Positions 25,507-34,352 of a stretch of 64,000 nt of DNA are shown here, one piece after another (the first letter of the stretch is position 1; each line of letters begins with the position of its first letter). Source of the stretch: Paractinoplanes abujensis. Lineage in GTDB: Bacteria > Actinomycetota > Actinomycetes > Mycobacteriales > Micromonosporaceae. The position numbers were made by a program, and so were the translations under genes. The stretch spans positions 7,378,001-7,442,000 of the forward strand of contig NZ_JACHMF010000001.1 in the NCBI RefSeq assembly GCF_014204895.1, written 5' to 3'. The notes under the pieces are model-generated. The model did no database searches. It had not been told where the DNA came from and worked only from the letters and a program-made list of their open reading frames with translations.

Positions 25507-28131
25507 GTGGCGGGACGGACCGAGCTGCCGAGTGGGCTGGTGACCTTTGTGTTCACCGACATCGAGGGCTCGACACGGTTGGCCCGGATGCTCGGCGACG
25601 ACTACGGCTTGGTCCTCGGCGATCACCGCTCGGTGATGAGGACTGCGTTGAGTGACTTCGGCGGTGTCGAGCTCTTCACTGAGGGTGACAGTTTCTTCAT
25701 CGCTTTCCACGACCCGGCGATGGCCGTCGCGGCCTGTGTGGAGGCTCAGCGGCAACTGTCCGCATTCGCCTGGCCCGGTCCGGATGTCGCGCCCCGCGTT
25801 CGGATGGGCATGCACACCGGCTGGGCTCGCCCGGTCGGCGGCGAGTACGCCAGCGTCGAGGTGCACCGCGCCGCCCGGGTGGCCGCGGCCGCGCACGGCG
25901 GCCAGATCCTCTGTTCCGGCGCCACCGCGCTGGCTCTGCTGACCGCCGGCAGCGATGCCCCGTTTGCTGTGACCGGCCGGCCAGAGACGCAGGAGAAACT
26001 GCTCGATCTGGGCCCGCACCGGCTCCGCGGGTTCGACGACGACGAGCGCATCTTCCAGGTCCTCGCGCCCGGCCTGGAGCGCGATTTCCCCCGCCCGCGC
26101 ACCGCCGCCGCGCCCACCGACAACCTGCCTGTGCCGTTGACCGATTTCGTCGGCCGTCGCGCTGAGCTGACCGAGCTCACCGAGCTGGTGCAGCGCCATC
26201 GCATCGTGACTGTCACGGGGCCCGGCGGCGCCGGCAAGACGCGCCTGGCGCTCGCGGTGGCTGGGCCGCTTCTTCCCACGTACGCCGAAGGGGTTTGGAC
26301 GGTCGACGTCGCGCACTCGCAGCAGGGGCTGGCGCCTGCGTTGGCTGCGGCTCTCGGCGTGCGCACCGAGCCGGGTCGCCCGGTGCTCGAGACGCTGCTG
26401 GAGCACTGCGCGGGGCGCCGGATGCTGCTGGTCCTGCAGACCGCCGACACCGCGCCGGCCGCGTGCGCCACGCTCGTACGGCGTCTGCTGGCTCGTTGCC
26501 CGAAGGTGAGTGTGCTGGTCACGAGCCGGGTGCCGCTGAACGTGCCGGGGGAGGTGGTCTGGCGCATCCCGCCGCTCGCCCCGGCCGACACGTTCGCCTT
26601 GCTCGCCGAGCGGGTCGCGGAGGCGTGCGGTGGCCGGCACGACGACGCCGGGCTGGAGGACGTAGCGGCCCTGCTGGAGGGTTCGCCTCTGGCTGTCGAG
26701 CTGGCCGCGGCCCGGCTCCGTTCGCTTTCGCCGGCCCAGCTGGCGGCCCGCCTGGGCGATCCGTTGTCCGCGCTGGACCCGGTCGAGGCGGAGCCCGGGG
26801 ACCGGCACGAGAGTCTGAGGGCCACTCTGGACTGGTCCTACCGGACGCTCAGCACGCCCGCCGCGAGCCTGTTGCGCCGGCTCGCGGTCTTCGCCGGCAC
26901 GGTCGATCTGGCCACCGTGGAGTGGTGCGGCGCGGACGCGCTGGGTGCGCTGTCCGAGCTGGCCGACAAGTCGCTGGTCGAGGTGGTGCCGGGGCCCCGC
27001 TATCGGTTGTCCGGGCAGGTCCGCGCGTACGCCGCTCGTCGCCTGACCGCCGCCGGGGACGAGCGTGCGGTGCGGGACAGGCATGTCGCCTGGGCTTTGC
27101 ACACGCTGGAGTCCGTCATGCTGGACACCGACGGCCAGGTCCGCACCACGTCGCTCACCGAGATGACCCCGTACGTGCCGGAGTGGACGACGGCGCTGCG
27201 CTGGGCCGCGACCAAGGGCAGTGTGCGCGCCGGGCTGCGGCTGGCCCTGGCCCTGGACCCGTGGTGGCGCGAGCACGGCGGGGCCAGTGAGGGTCGTGAT
27301 CTGCTGTTCCGCCTGTATCGGCGGCTCGACGGGGTCGATGTGGAGCCGGGCGTGCTCGGTTACGCCCATCTGGTGCACGCCGGGCTGTCGGAGGACCGTT
27401 CGGAGCGTACGAGGTTCCTGGACCGGGCGGAGCGGATCGCCCGCGCCGAGGAGAACCAGGCGCTGCTGGTGCATTCGCTGGCCGGGCATCGGACCACCCT
27501 GATCGAGGCCGGCCGGCACGACGAGGCCGAGCAGCTGTGCCGTGAGGTGATCGCCCAGGCCGAGCGCAACGGGGTTGCCGAGTCCGCGCTGCCCGCCGTG
27601 ATCGCGCTGGCCGAGCTGCTGTGGCGCCGCGACGAGCTGAATCAGGCGGCCGAGCTGCTCGGTGGCGCCCGGCAGGCCGAGGCGAACTGCCCCGAGCACC
27701 GCGGCAAACGGACGGTCGACTGGCTGCTCGGCATGGTCGCGTTGCGCCGCGGTGACCTGGTCGCCGGGCACGATCACCTGGTGGTGGCGCTGCGGTCACG
27801 GCTGCGGCACGGGTTCCGTGGTTCCGCGGCCGACGCGGTGGCGGCGATCGCGGTGCGCTGCGCGATGGGTGGCGACCCCGCGACCGCCGCGGTGCTGTTC
27901 GGTGGGGCCGAGGCGGCGCGCGGGGCCCGGCGTACGGAGATGTTCGGGCGTTTCTGGTCGGCCCAGCAGTTGTCGTTGCGTTCGGCGTTGGGCGACGCTG
28001 CCTTCGACGCCGCGTACGCGGACGGGGTGGGTCTGGGTTTCGACCGGATCGTGGCGATGGCGCTGGCCGTCGAGCACCCCGATCTCGCGGATGGCGCGGC
28101 CCGGTTCGCCCCGACGTTGCAGGGCAGCTAA
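25507..28131 (+). CDS. Class III nucleotide cyclase fused to NB-ARC-like ATPase and TPR region
   Basis: 874 residues from GTG at 25507, preceded by GGAGG with 7 nt spacing (ATG 25441 has no ribosome-binding site). Residues 10-180 form a class III cyclase domain with metal Asp in FVFTDIEGST (D18) and EGDSFF (D61), HTGWA and the HRAARV Arg. An STAND-type ATPase follows: P-loop GPGGAGKTRLA at about 238, and LVLQTAD at 309-315 where Walker B normally has Asp but Q311 is present; GSPLAVELAAARL is kept. The last about 350 residues are helical repeats with no LuxR HTH. Resembles mycobacterial cyclase-ATPase regulators that do carry an HTH. Confidence 0.87.
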   Translation: MAGRTELPSGLVTFVFTDIEGSTRLARMLGDDYGLVLGDHRSVMRTALSDFGGVELFTEGDSFFIAFHDPAMAVAACVEAQRQLSAFAWPGPDVAPRVRMGMHTGWARPVGGEYASVEVHRAARVAAAAHGGQILCSGATALALLTAGSDAPFAVTGRPETQEKLLDLGPHRLRGFDDDERIFQVLAPGLERDFPRPRTAAAPTDNLPVPLTDFVGRRAELTELTELVQRHRIVTVTGPGGAGKTRLALAVAGPLLPTYAEGVWTVDVAHSQQGLAPALAAALGVRTEPGRPVLETLLEHCAGRRMLLVLQTADTAPAACATLVRRLLARCPKVSVLVTSRVPLNVPGEVVWRIPPLAPADTFALLAERVAEACGGRHDDAGLEDVAALLEGSPLAVELAAARLRSLSPAQLAARLGDPLSALDPVEAEPGDRHESLRATLDWSYRTLSTPAASLLRRLAVFAGTVDLATVEWCGADALGALSELADKSLVEVVPGPRYRLSGQVRAYAARRLTAAGDERAVRDRHVAWALHTLESVMLDTDGQVRTTSLTEMTPYVPEWTTALRWAATKGSVRAGLRLALALDPWWREHGGASEGRDLLFRLYRRLDGVDVEPGVLGYAHLVHAGLSEDRSERTRFLDRAERIARAEENQALLVHSLAGHRTTLIEAGRHDEAEQLCREVIAQAERNGVAESALPAVIALAELLWRRDELNQAAELLGGARQAEANCPEHRGKRTVDWLLGMVALRRGDLVAGHDHLVVALRSRLRHGFRGSAADAVAAIAVRCAMGGDPATAAVLFGGAEAARGARRTEMFGRFWSAQQLSLRSALGDAAFDAAYADGVGLGFDRIVAMALAVEHPDLADGAARFAPTLQGS

Positions 28132-28628
28132 CGGGTTCGCATCAGCCTTTCCGCACGGTCGAGGTCGGCCTGGCGCACGAAGGAAACCGAGCCGAAGATC
28201 CGTACGGCCTGGTAGTAGGTCCACGCCACGCTGTAGCAGGCGGCCCGCACGAGCACGCTGTAGCGCACGCACACTCGCTTCATGTCGGCGTAGAACGTGT
28301 CGTCCACGCGCGCCTTGTTCGCCGCGAACCGGCCCAAGTCCTTGTAGTTGCGGTAGCCGAAGTCGTGATGCCAGCACGCGTTGGCGAAGTCGAAGCCGAG
28401 CGGCCGTTCCGGGCTGGCCGAGCAGTAGTCGGTCGACCAGTCGAAGCCGTAGCTCAGCCAGGGTTCGCGGTCGAGGCGGGCCGCGTTCCACTTGGCGGTG
28501 CCGGCCGCGGTGGGCTGGGTCCAGCCGGCCAGCACGGTGGCCTTGTCGGTGGTGGTGGCCCGGGCGATCCCGGCCGGGGCGAGCAGGGCCAGCGCCAGGG
28601 CGAGGACAAGAGTGATGCGTCGGGTCAT
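28128..28628 (-). CDS. Secreted prokaryotic phospholipase A2
   Basis: 166 residues: a signal peptide (RRITLVLALALALLAPAG) and a mature domain of about 130 residues. The catalytic His-Asp pair is in NACWHHDFGYRNY, preceded by a DYCSASPERPLGFDF Ca-loop region and followed by CVRYSVLVRAACYSVAW, with Cys spacing like Streptomyces violaceoruber PLA2. It would hydrolyse the sn-2 ester of phospholipids outside the cell. The stop codon overlaps that of the cyclase gene by 4 nt in convergent orientation. Confidence 0.92.
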   Translation of the reverse strand: MTRRITLVLALALALLAPAGIARATTTDKATVLAGWTQPTAAGTAKWNAARLDREPWLSYGFDWSTDYCSASPERPLGFDFANACWHHDFGYRNYKDLGRFAANKARVDDTFYADMKRVCVRYSVLVRAACYSVAWTYYQAVRIFGSVSFVRQADLDRAERLMRTR

Positions 28629-28792
28629 CACAGCAGTCTTGGAACCGCCCCCGCTCGCATACAACGTTGTCGATCCCGCTTTGCCGATGCGTGCCGAAGC
28701 TCTTGTTTGATGTTCCTGAACGATGATTAATGTGATGTCCTGGGTAGTCGTCCCAGGCGCGATCGCTATGGTGTCACCGTGCGGGGCATCAC

Positions 28793-29806
28793 ATGATCAA
28801 TCTACCGAGGGTCCGACAAGGGCCCCTGCGTGCGCTGGCCATCCGAATGGCGCTCGCGATCACGCTCGTCCTGGTCACGGTGGCGGTCATCTACGCCGAC
28901 CGGGACGGGTATCGGGACGTCAACGAGGACGGGCTGACCCTGCTCGACTGCTTCTACTACGCGGTCGTGTCGCTCTCCACCACCGGCTACGGCGACATCA
29001 CGCCGGTCACCCCGCACGCCCGCCTGATCAACGTCCTGTTCATCACCCCGGCCCGCGTGCTCTTCCTGATCATCCTGGTCGGCACCACCCTCGAGGTGCT
29101 GACCGATCAGTACCGCAACAGCCTGCGTGTCACGCGGTGGAGGCGAAAGTTGAAGGACCACATCATCATCTGCGGTTACGGCACCAAGGGCCGGGCCGCG
29201 GTGGCCGCGTTGCTGGAGACGGGCTACGACAAGTCGCGAATCGTCCTGGTCGAGAACAACTCCGACGGCGTGCGGCAGGCCATGGCCAACGGGCTGGCGG
29301 TGATCGAGGGCAACGCGACCCGCTCGGCCGTGCTGCTGCAGGCGGACGTCAAGAACTGCAAGGCCGTCATCATCGCGACCGACAGCGACGAGGCCTCGGT
29401 GCTGATCACGCTGACCGTACGGCAGTTGACGGCCGGCCAGGTGCGGATCATTGCCTCCGTCCGTGAGCAGGAAAACGCGGCCCTGCTCAAGCAGAGCGGC
29501 GCCCACCACGTGATCGTCTCGTCGGCCACCGCGGGCCGCCTGCTCGGCCTCACCACCACCGCGCCGCCGCTCATCGACGTCGTGGAGGACCTGCTCACCC
29601 CCGGTCAGGGCATGGCGCTGGCGATGCGCAGCGCCGAGCGGGCCGAGGTCGGCCGCAACCCGCGCGAGCTGTCCACGCTGGCCGTGGCGCTGATCCGCCG
29701 GGGCAAGGTGCTGCCGCTGGGCGGTGAGCAGAAAATCATGATCGAGACCGGCGACCTGATCGTCTACATCCGCGACGAGAGCAGCAGCGTCGACGTCGCG
29801 GTCTGA
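28793..29806 (+). CDS. Two-TM potassium channel with RCK (TrkA-N/TrkA-C) domains
   Basis: 337 residues. TM1 spans about 18-34 (LAITLVLVTVAVIYA), the pore helix and selectivity filter TTGYGD are at 63-68, and TM2 is about 76-95. The cytosolic Rossmann RCK domain starts DHIIICGYGTKGRAAV with VLVENNSDG after beta-2; a TrkA-C-like domain with GETGDLIVYI-type residues ends the protein. It probably assembles as a ligand-gated K+ channel. It stands alone, starting 164 nt from the divergent phospholipase gene. Confidence 0.93.
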   Translation: MINLPRVRQGPLRALAIRMALAITLVLVTVAVIYADRDGYRDVNEDGLTLLDCFYYAVVSLSTTGYGDITPVTPHARLINVLFITPARVLFLIILVGTTLEVLTDQYRNSLRVTRWRRKLKDHIIICGYGTKGRAAVAALLETGYDKSRIVLVENNSDGVRQAMANGLAVIEGNATRSAVLLQADVKNCKAVIIATDSDEASVLITLTVRQLTAGQVRIIASVREQENAALLKQSGAHHVIVSSATAGRLLGLTTTAPPLIDVVEDLLTPGQGMALAMRSAERAEVGRNPRELSTLAVALIRRGKVLPLGGEQKIMIETGDLIVYIRDESSSVDVAV

Positions 29807-29812
29807 ACCTCG

Positions 29813-30835
29813 CTACATGATCGTCCAGGTGTCGGCCTTGTTGAGCAGCGCGTCGAGCATCTGGTCGGGGGTGCCGTCGGCCTGGGCCTTGGCGTCCACC
29901 AGCTGCTTGGTGATGAGCTCGTCGTAGGACGGCCGCTGCACGTTGCGGAACACTCCGATGGGGGTGGTGCCCAGGTCGGAGCCGGAGAGCCGGGACAGGG
30001 CGAACGCGTAGGCCGGGTCGTCGACGGTGGCGTCGTGCACGATGGCCTCGCCGCCCTCTTCGACCTTGAGCCCGAACCCGCCCGCCGGGTGGGTCACCGA
30101 GAACTGCTTCTGGGCGCCGAACGTGATCGGCTCGCCCTGCTCGAGCCGGATCAGGTGGTCGTCACGGCTGCCCGCGTCCTTGAGCAGCTCGAACGCGCCG
30201 TCGTTGAAGATGTTGCAGTTCTGGTAGATCTCGACGAACGCCGAGCCCTGGTGCTCCGCCGCGGCCCGCATCACCGACTGCAGGTGCTTGGCGTCGGAGT
30301 CGATCGTGCGGGCGACGAAGGTCGCTTCCGCGCCCAGGGCCAGCGAGATCGGGTTGAACGGCGAGTCGGCCGAGCCCGCCGGGGTCGACTTGGTGATCTT
30401 GCCGAGCTCGGACGTCGGTGAGTACTGCCCCTTGGTCAGGCCGTAGATCCGGTTGTTGAACAGCAGGATCTTGAGGTTGACGTTGCGGCGCAGCGCGTGG
30501 ATCAGGTGGTTGCCGCCGATCGACAGCGCGTCGCCGTCACCGGTCACGACCCACACCGACAGGTCGGGCCGCGACACCGACAGCCCGGTGGCGATGGCCG
30601 GCGCCCGGCCGTGGATCGAGTGCATCCCGTACGTGTTCATGTAGTACGGGAAGCGTGAGGAGCAGCCGATGCCGGAGACGAACACGATGTTCTCGCGCGG
30701 GATGCCCAGCTCGGGCATGAACCGCTGCATGGCGGCCAGGATCGAGTAGTCGCCGCAGCCGGGGCACCAGCGCACTTCCTGGTCGGACTTGAAGTCCTTG
30801 GCGGTGAGTTTCAGTTCCACGGCGGGGCTAGCCAT
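29813..30835 (-). CDS. korB: 2-oxoacid:ferredoxin oxidoreductase beta subunit
   Basis: 340 residues. The TPP-binding beta subunit shows RWCPGCGDYSILAA near the N-terminus, GIGCSSRFPYYMNTYGMHS, the TPP/Mg motif VVTGDGDALSIGGNH and NLKILLFNNRIYGLTKGQ. With the alpha subunit it probably oxidises 2-oxoglutarate to succinyl-CoA, reducing ferredoxin, as the actinobacterial KorAB does. Its ATG overlaps the end of the alpha gene by 8 nt, implying coupling. Confidence 0.95.
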   Translation of the reverse strand: MASPAVELKLTAKDFKSDQEVRWCPGCGDYSILAAMQRFMPELGIPRENIVFVSGIGCSSRFPYYMNTYGMHSIHGRAPAIATGLSVSRPDLSVWVVTGDGDALSIGGNHLIHALRRNVNLKILLFNNRIYGLTKGQYSPTSELGKITKSTPAGSADSPFNPISLALGAEATFVARTIDSDAKHLQSVMRAAAEHQGSAFVEIYQNCNIFNDGAFELLKDAGSRDDHLIRLEQGEPITFGAQKQFSVTHPAGGFGLKVEEGGEAIVHDATVDDPAYAFALSRLSGSDLGTTPIGVFRNVQRPSYDELITKQLVDAKAQADGTPDQMLDALLNKADTWTIM

Positions 30836-32687
30836 TCTTGACCACGTCCTCGAGCATGCTCTCCAGCGTCGCGGCGGTGAACGGAAGGCCGCTGACCTGG
30901 TTGAAGGGGACCGCGTCGACCAAGTACTTCGCGCGGATCACATGGGCCAGCTGACCCAGGTTCATCTCCGGGATGACGACCTTGTCGTACGCCGCCAGCA
31001 CCTCACCGAGGTTGGCCGGCAGCGGCGCCAGGTGCCGCAGGTGGGCCTGCGCGATCGGCAGGCCGCGCTGGCGCAGGGCCCGGCAGGCCGCGCCGATCGG
31101 ACCGTACGTCGAGCCCCAGCCCAGCACGAGCACCCGCGCGTTCTCGTCGGCGTCCTCCACCTCGAGCTCGGGCACCTCGATAGCCTCGATGCGGGCGGCC
31201 CGGGTACGCACCATGTGCTCGTGGTTGGCCGGGTCGTACGAGATGTCGCCGGTCTTGTCGGCCTTCTCCAGCCCACCGATGCGGTGCTCGAGCCCGGCTG
31301 TGCCGGGAACAGCCCACGGCCGGGCCAGCGTCTCGGGGTCGCGCAGGTAGGGCAGGAAGCGGCCGTCGGCGTCATTGGGCCCGGTGGTGAACTCGACCGA
31401 GATGTCGGGCAGCTCGTCGGAGGAGGGCAGCAGCCACGGCTCCGAGCCGTTGGCCACGTAGTTGTCCGACAGCAGGATGACCGGCGTGCGGTATTTCAGG
31501 GCGATCCGGGCGGCCTCGATGGCCGCGTGGAAGCAGTCCGACGGCGACTTCGGCGCGATCACCGCCAGCGGCGCCTCGCCGTGCCGCCCGTACAGGGCCA
31601 TGTTGAGGTCGGCCTGCTCGGTCTTGGTCGGCATGCCGGTGGACGGCCCGGCCCGCTGCACGTCGACGATGACCAGCGGCAACTCGAGCGCGATGGCCAG
31701 CGAGATCGTCTCGCCCTTGAGCGCCACCCCCGGGCCTGAGGTCGTCGTGACCCCCAAGGCGCCCCCGTACGAGGCCCCGAGCGCGGCGCCGATGGCGGCG
31801 ATCTCGTCCTCGGCCTGCATCGTCGTGACGCCGAACTTCTTGTGCTTGCTCAGTTCGTGCAGGATGTCGGAGGCCGGGGTGATCGGATAGGCGCCCAGGA
31901 AGAGCGGCAGCTTGGATCGCACGCTCGCCGCCACCAGCCCGAGCGCGAGCGCCTGGTTGCCGGTGATGTTGCGATAGGTGCCCGGCTGCATGCGCGCGGG
32001 CTTGACCTCGTAGCGGACCGCGAAGTCCTCGGTCGTCTCGCCGAAGTTCCAGCCGGCCTGGAAGGCGGCCTTGTTCGCCGCGACCAGGTCGGGGCGCTTG
32101 GCGAACTTCGTCTCCAGGAATCGCAGCGTCGACTCGAACGGCCGCGAATACATCCAGCTCAGCAGGCCGAGCGCGAACATGTTCTTCGCGCGCTCGGCAT
32201 CCTTCTTGGCCACGCCCAGCTCGGCCAGCGCGCCCACCGTCATCGAGGTGAGGGCGACCGGGTGCACCGCGTACTCGGCGAGCGAGCCGTCCTCCAGCGG
32301 GTTCGCCGCGTAACCGACCTTGGCCAGGCTGCGCTTGGTGAACTCGTCGGTGTTGACGATGATGTCGGCGCCCGCGGGCAGGTCGGACAGGTTGGCCTTG
32401 AGCGCGGCCGGGTTCATCGCAACCAGCACGTGCGGCGAGTCGCCGGGGGTGAGGATGTCGTAGTCGGCGAAATGCACCTGGAAGCTCGACACGCCCGGCA
32501 GGGTGCCTGCGGGGGCCCGGATCTCGGCCGGGAAGTTCGGCAGGGTGGAAATGTCATTGCCCAGCTGGGCGGTCTCCGAGGTGAATCGGTCACCGGTCAG
32601 CTGCATGCCGTCGCCCGAGTCGCCGGCGAACCGGATGACCACCCGATCCAGCTGTTCGACTCGCTTCGCTCCAGCGGATGCGGACAC
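30828..32687 (-). CDS. korA: 2-oxoacid:ferredoxin oxidoreductase alpha subunit (gamma-alpha fusion)
   Basis: 619 residues. The N-terminal third is the gamma domain (RFAGDSGDGMQLTGDRF, VNTDEFTKRSLAKVGY), fused to the pyrimidine-binding alpha domain (FLGAYPITPASDILHEL, MQAEDEIAAIGAALGASYGG, TTTSGPGVALKGE, VDVQRAGPSTGMPTKTEQ) and a transketolase C-like end (RVLVLGWGSTYGPIG). The fused gamma-alpha layout is typical for KorA. Expressed with korB. A single nuoA lies divergently upstream. Confidence 0.95.
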   Translation of the reverse strand: MSASAGAKRVEQLDRVVIRFAGDSGDGMQLTGDRFTSETAQLGNDISTLPNFPAEIRAPAGTLPGVSSFQVHFADYDILTPGDSPHVLVAMNPAALKANLSDLPAGADIIVNTDEFTKRSLAKVGYAANPLEDGSLAEYAVHPVALTSMTVGALAELGVAKKDAERAKNMFALGLLSWMYSRPFESTLRFLETKFAKRPDLVAANKAAFQAGWNFGETTEDFAVRYEVKPARMQPGTYRNITGNQALALGLVAASVRSKLPLFLGAYPITPASDILHELSKHKKFGVTTMQAEDEIAAIGAALGASYGGALGVTTTSGPGVALKGETISLAIALELPLVIVDVQRAGPSTGMPTKTEQADLNMALYGRHGEAPLAVIAPKSPSDCFHAAIEAARIALKYRTPVILLSDNYVANGSEPWLLPSSDELPDISVEFTTGPNDADGRFLPYLRDPETLARPWAVPGTAGLEHRIGGLEKADKTGDISYDPANHEHMVRTRAARIEAIEVPELEVEDADENARVLVLGWGSTYGPIGAACRALRQRGLPIAQAHLRHLAPLPANLGEVLAAYDKVVIPEMNLGQLAHVIRAKYLVDAVPFNQVSGLPFTAATLESMLEDVVKNG

Positions 32688-32865
32688 GTTCGCAACCTCC
32701 CAAGGGTGCCGGCCGGCGGGGGAGCACGTCTGTGGGCCGGCCCGCGATAGTCATCTCCAGCCTACGTCGCCGCTCCTTACGAACCGGTCGAGGCCGTTGA
32801 CCACAGTAGCCAGGATGGGCTTGTCCGAACCACCGGAGTCCACTATCCGGCTACGCTGTCGGGTC

Positions 32866-33243
32866 GTGGACGGGTATTTGGGTTCGTACGCCTTGCTCGG
32901 CCTGGTGGCGGCGGCCGGCGTGCTCGTCTTCGTGGGTGCTTTCGGGGCCAACAAGCTGCTCCGCCCGGCCGCCCCGGCCCAGCCCCCGGGCAAGTTCGTG
33001 GCCTACGAGAGCGGCATCGACCCGGTCGGCGGCGACTGGGCGCAGGCCCAGATCCGCTACTACGTGTACGCGTACCTCTATGTGCTTTTCGCCGTGGAGG
33101 CTGTTTTTCTCTTTCCCTGGGCGGTTGTTTTCGATCTTCCCGGGTTCGGCTGGGCCACCGTGACCGAGATGGGCGTCTTCGTCGCGGTCCTCGCGCTGGG
33201 CATCCTCTACGCCTGGCGTAAAAAGATCCTGACCTGGACCTGA
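32866..33243 (+). CDS. nuoA: Solitary NADH-quinone oxidoreductase subunit A (NuoA)
   Basis: 125 residues with three predicted membrane segments (SYALLGLVAAAGVLVFVGAF; YLYVLFAVEAVFLFPWAVV; MGVFVAVLALGILYAWR) and the conserved loop KFVAYESGIDPVGGDWAQA and QIRYYVYAYLYVLFAVE. The expected next gene nuoB is absent; a DivIVA-like gene follows instead. NuoA is a membrane subunit of complex I. In Streptomyces a partial second nuo cluster lies near korAB, which this arrangement recalls. Start: GTG 32866, giving the usual family length. Confidence 0.88.
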   Translation: MDGYLGSYALLGLVAAAGVLVFVGAFGANKLLRPAAPAQPPGKFVAYESGIDPVGGDWAQAQIRYYVYAYLYVLFAVEAVFLFPWAVVFDLPGFGWATVTEMGVFVAVLALGILYAWRKKILTWT

Positions 33244-33312
33244 GTCCCCGCCGCCGGGCGTGTCGGGGTGGCGGGCTCGCCACGCGCAGCCGGGCATGCC
33301 AACATCGTGCGC

Positions 33313-33822
33313 ATGGGCCAGCTTTTCCTCTTCATCGTCGTGGCACTGGTCGTAGCTGCGATCGTGTTCGGTGTGACCGTGATGATCGGTGGCGGCGACA
33401 ACGCATTGACGCCCGTCGAGCCGGACGGTGCGGCGGTGCCGCTGCCGAGCGACCGGCCGCTCGGTGAGGAGGACATCGCCCGCACGAAGTTCGACACGGC
33501 CTGGCGTGGCTACCGCATGGCCCAGGTCGACCAGGCGCTGCAGCGCGCCGCTTACGACATCGGCTACAAGGGTGAGCTCATCGGCGTGCTCGAGGCCGAG
33601 GTGGCCGCGCTGCGCGAGGGGCGTACGGCCGACGCCGACGTGTTGCGGCGCGCCCGGGAGGCCGCGATCGCCCCGTCCGAGGCCGCCACCGCGCCCGCTA
33701 CGCCCGCTCCCGCCGACTCCGGCGACCAGCAGATAGCGGTGACCCCGGGCGCCCCCGGGCCGGATGCCGTGCCCGACGACGCGCCAGTGGCCGCCCGCAC
33801 CGAGCCGGCCGAACCGCGGTGA
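33313..33822 (+). CDS. DivIVA-domain single-pass membrane protein
   Basis: 169 residues: an N-terminal transmembrane helix (LFLFIVVALVVAAIVFGVTV) and a short DivIVA-type motif (KFDTAWRGYRMAQVDQALQR) continuing into a helix (LIGVLEAEVAALREG), then an Ala/Pro/Asp-rich tail. Such short DivIVA-motif proteins occur beside SRPBCC and tag-like genes in actinomycetes. It overlaps the SRPBCC gene by 4 nt. ATG 33313 is preferred over GTG 33307 two codons earlier; neither has a clear Shine-Dalgarno. Confidence 0.82.
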   Translation: MGQLFLFIVVALVVAAIVFGVTVMIGGGDNALTPVEPDGAAVPLPSDRPLGEEDIARTKFDTAWRGYRMAQVDQALQRAAYDIGYKGELIGVLEAEVAALREGRTADADVLRRAREAAIAPSEAATAPATPAPADSGDQQIAVTPGAPGPDAVPDDAPVAARTEPAEPR

Positions 33823-34316
33823 GCGCGACCGGCCCCGTCGAGGGTCTAGGTGACGCCGCCCGCCCCGGCTCCGGCGAGGTGACCGCCACGGTCATCGTCA
33901 ACGCGCCCGCCCAGCGCGTCTTCGCGGCCTTCCTGAACTGGGAGAGGCAGTCCGACTGGATCCCGTTCACCAAGGTCCGGGTGGTGCGGGGCGACGGCGG
34001 TGAGGGCAGTCTGGTCGAGGCGGTCACGGCGCTCGGCCCGGCGGTGCTGCGCGACGAGATGCAGGTCGTCAAGATCAATCCCCCGTACGAGTTGCGGGTC
34101 GTGCACTGCGGCAAGGTGCTCCAGGGGCCCGGCACGATGCGCTGCACGGCCATGTCCGGCGACCGCACCCAGGTCGTCATGCACGAGTGGTTCCAACTGC
34201 CCGCGGGCCCGGTCGGCAAGCTGGCCTGGCCGGTGCTCTGGCCCGGCTCCAAGCTCAGCCTGACCGGCGCCCTGAAGAGGTTCGGGCGGCTGGTCGAAGA
34301 GGGCAAGCTGCCCTGA
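33819..34316 (+). CDS. SRPBCC-family (START-like fold) protein
   Basis: 165 residues, GTG start overlapping the DivIVA-like gene by 4 nt. The fold is suggested by ATVIVNAPAQRVFAAFLNWE at the beginning (strand and first helices), central strands ELRVVHCGKVLQGPGTMRC and VVMHEWFQLP, and a C-terminal amphipathic helix LTGALKRFGRLVEEGKL. These proteins bind hydrophobic ligands. No ligand is predictable. Probably co-transcribed with the flanking genes. Confidence 0.8.
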   Translation: MSATGPVEGLGDAARPGSGEVTATVIVNAPAQRVFAAFLNWERQSDWIPFTKVRVVRGDGGEGSLVEAVTALGPAVLRDEMQVVKINPPYELRVVHCGKVLQGPGTMRCTAMSGDRTQVVMHEWFQLPAGPVGKLAWPVLWPGSKLSLTGALKRFGRLVEEGKLP

Positions 34317-34352
34317 GCGTTTTTGTCGTACGGCGGCTCTACGGTGTTCGCC

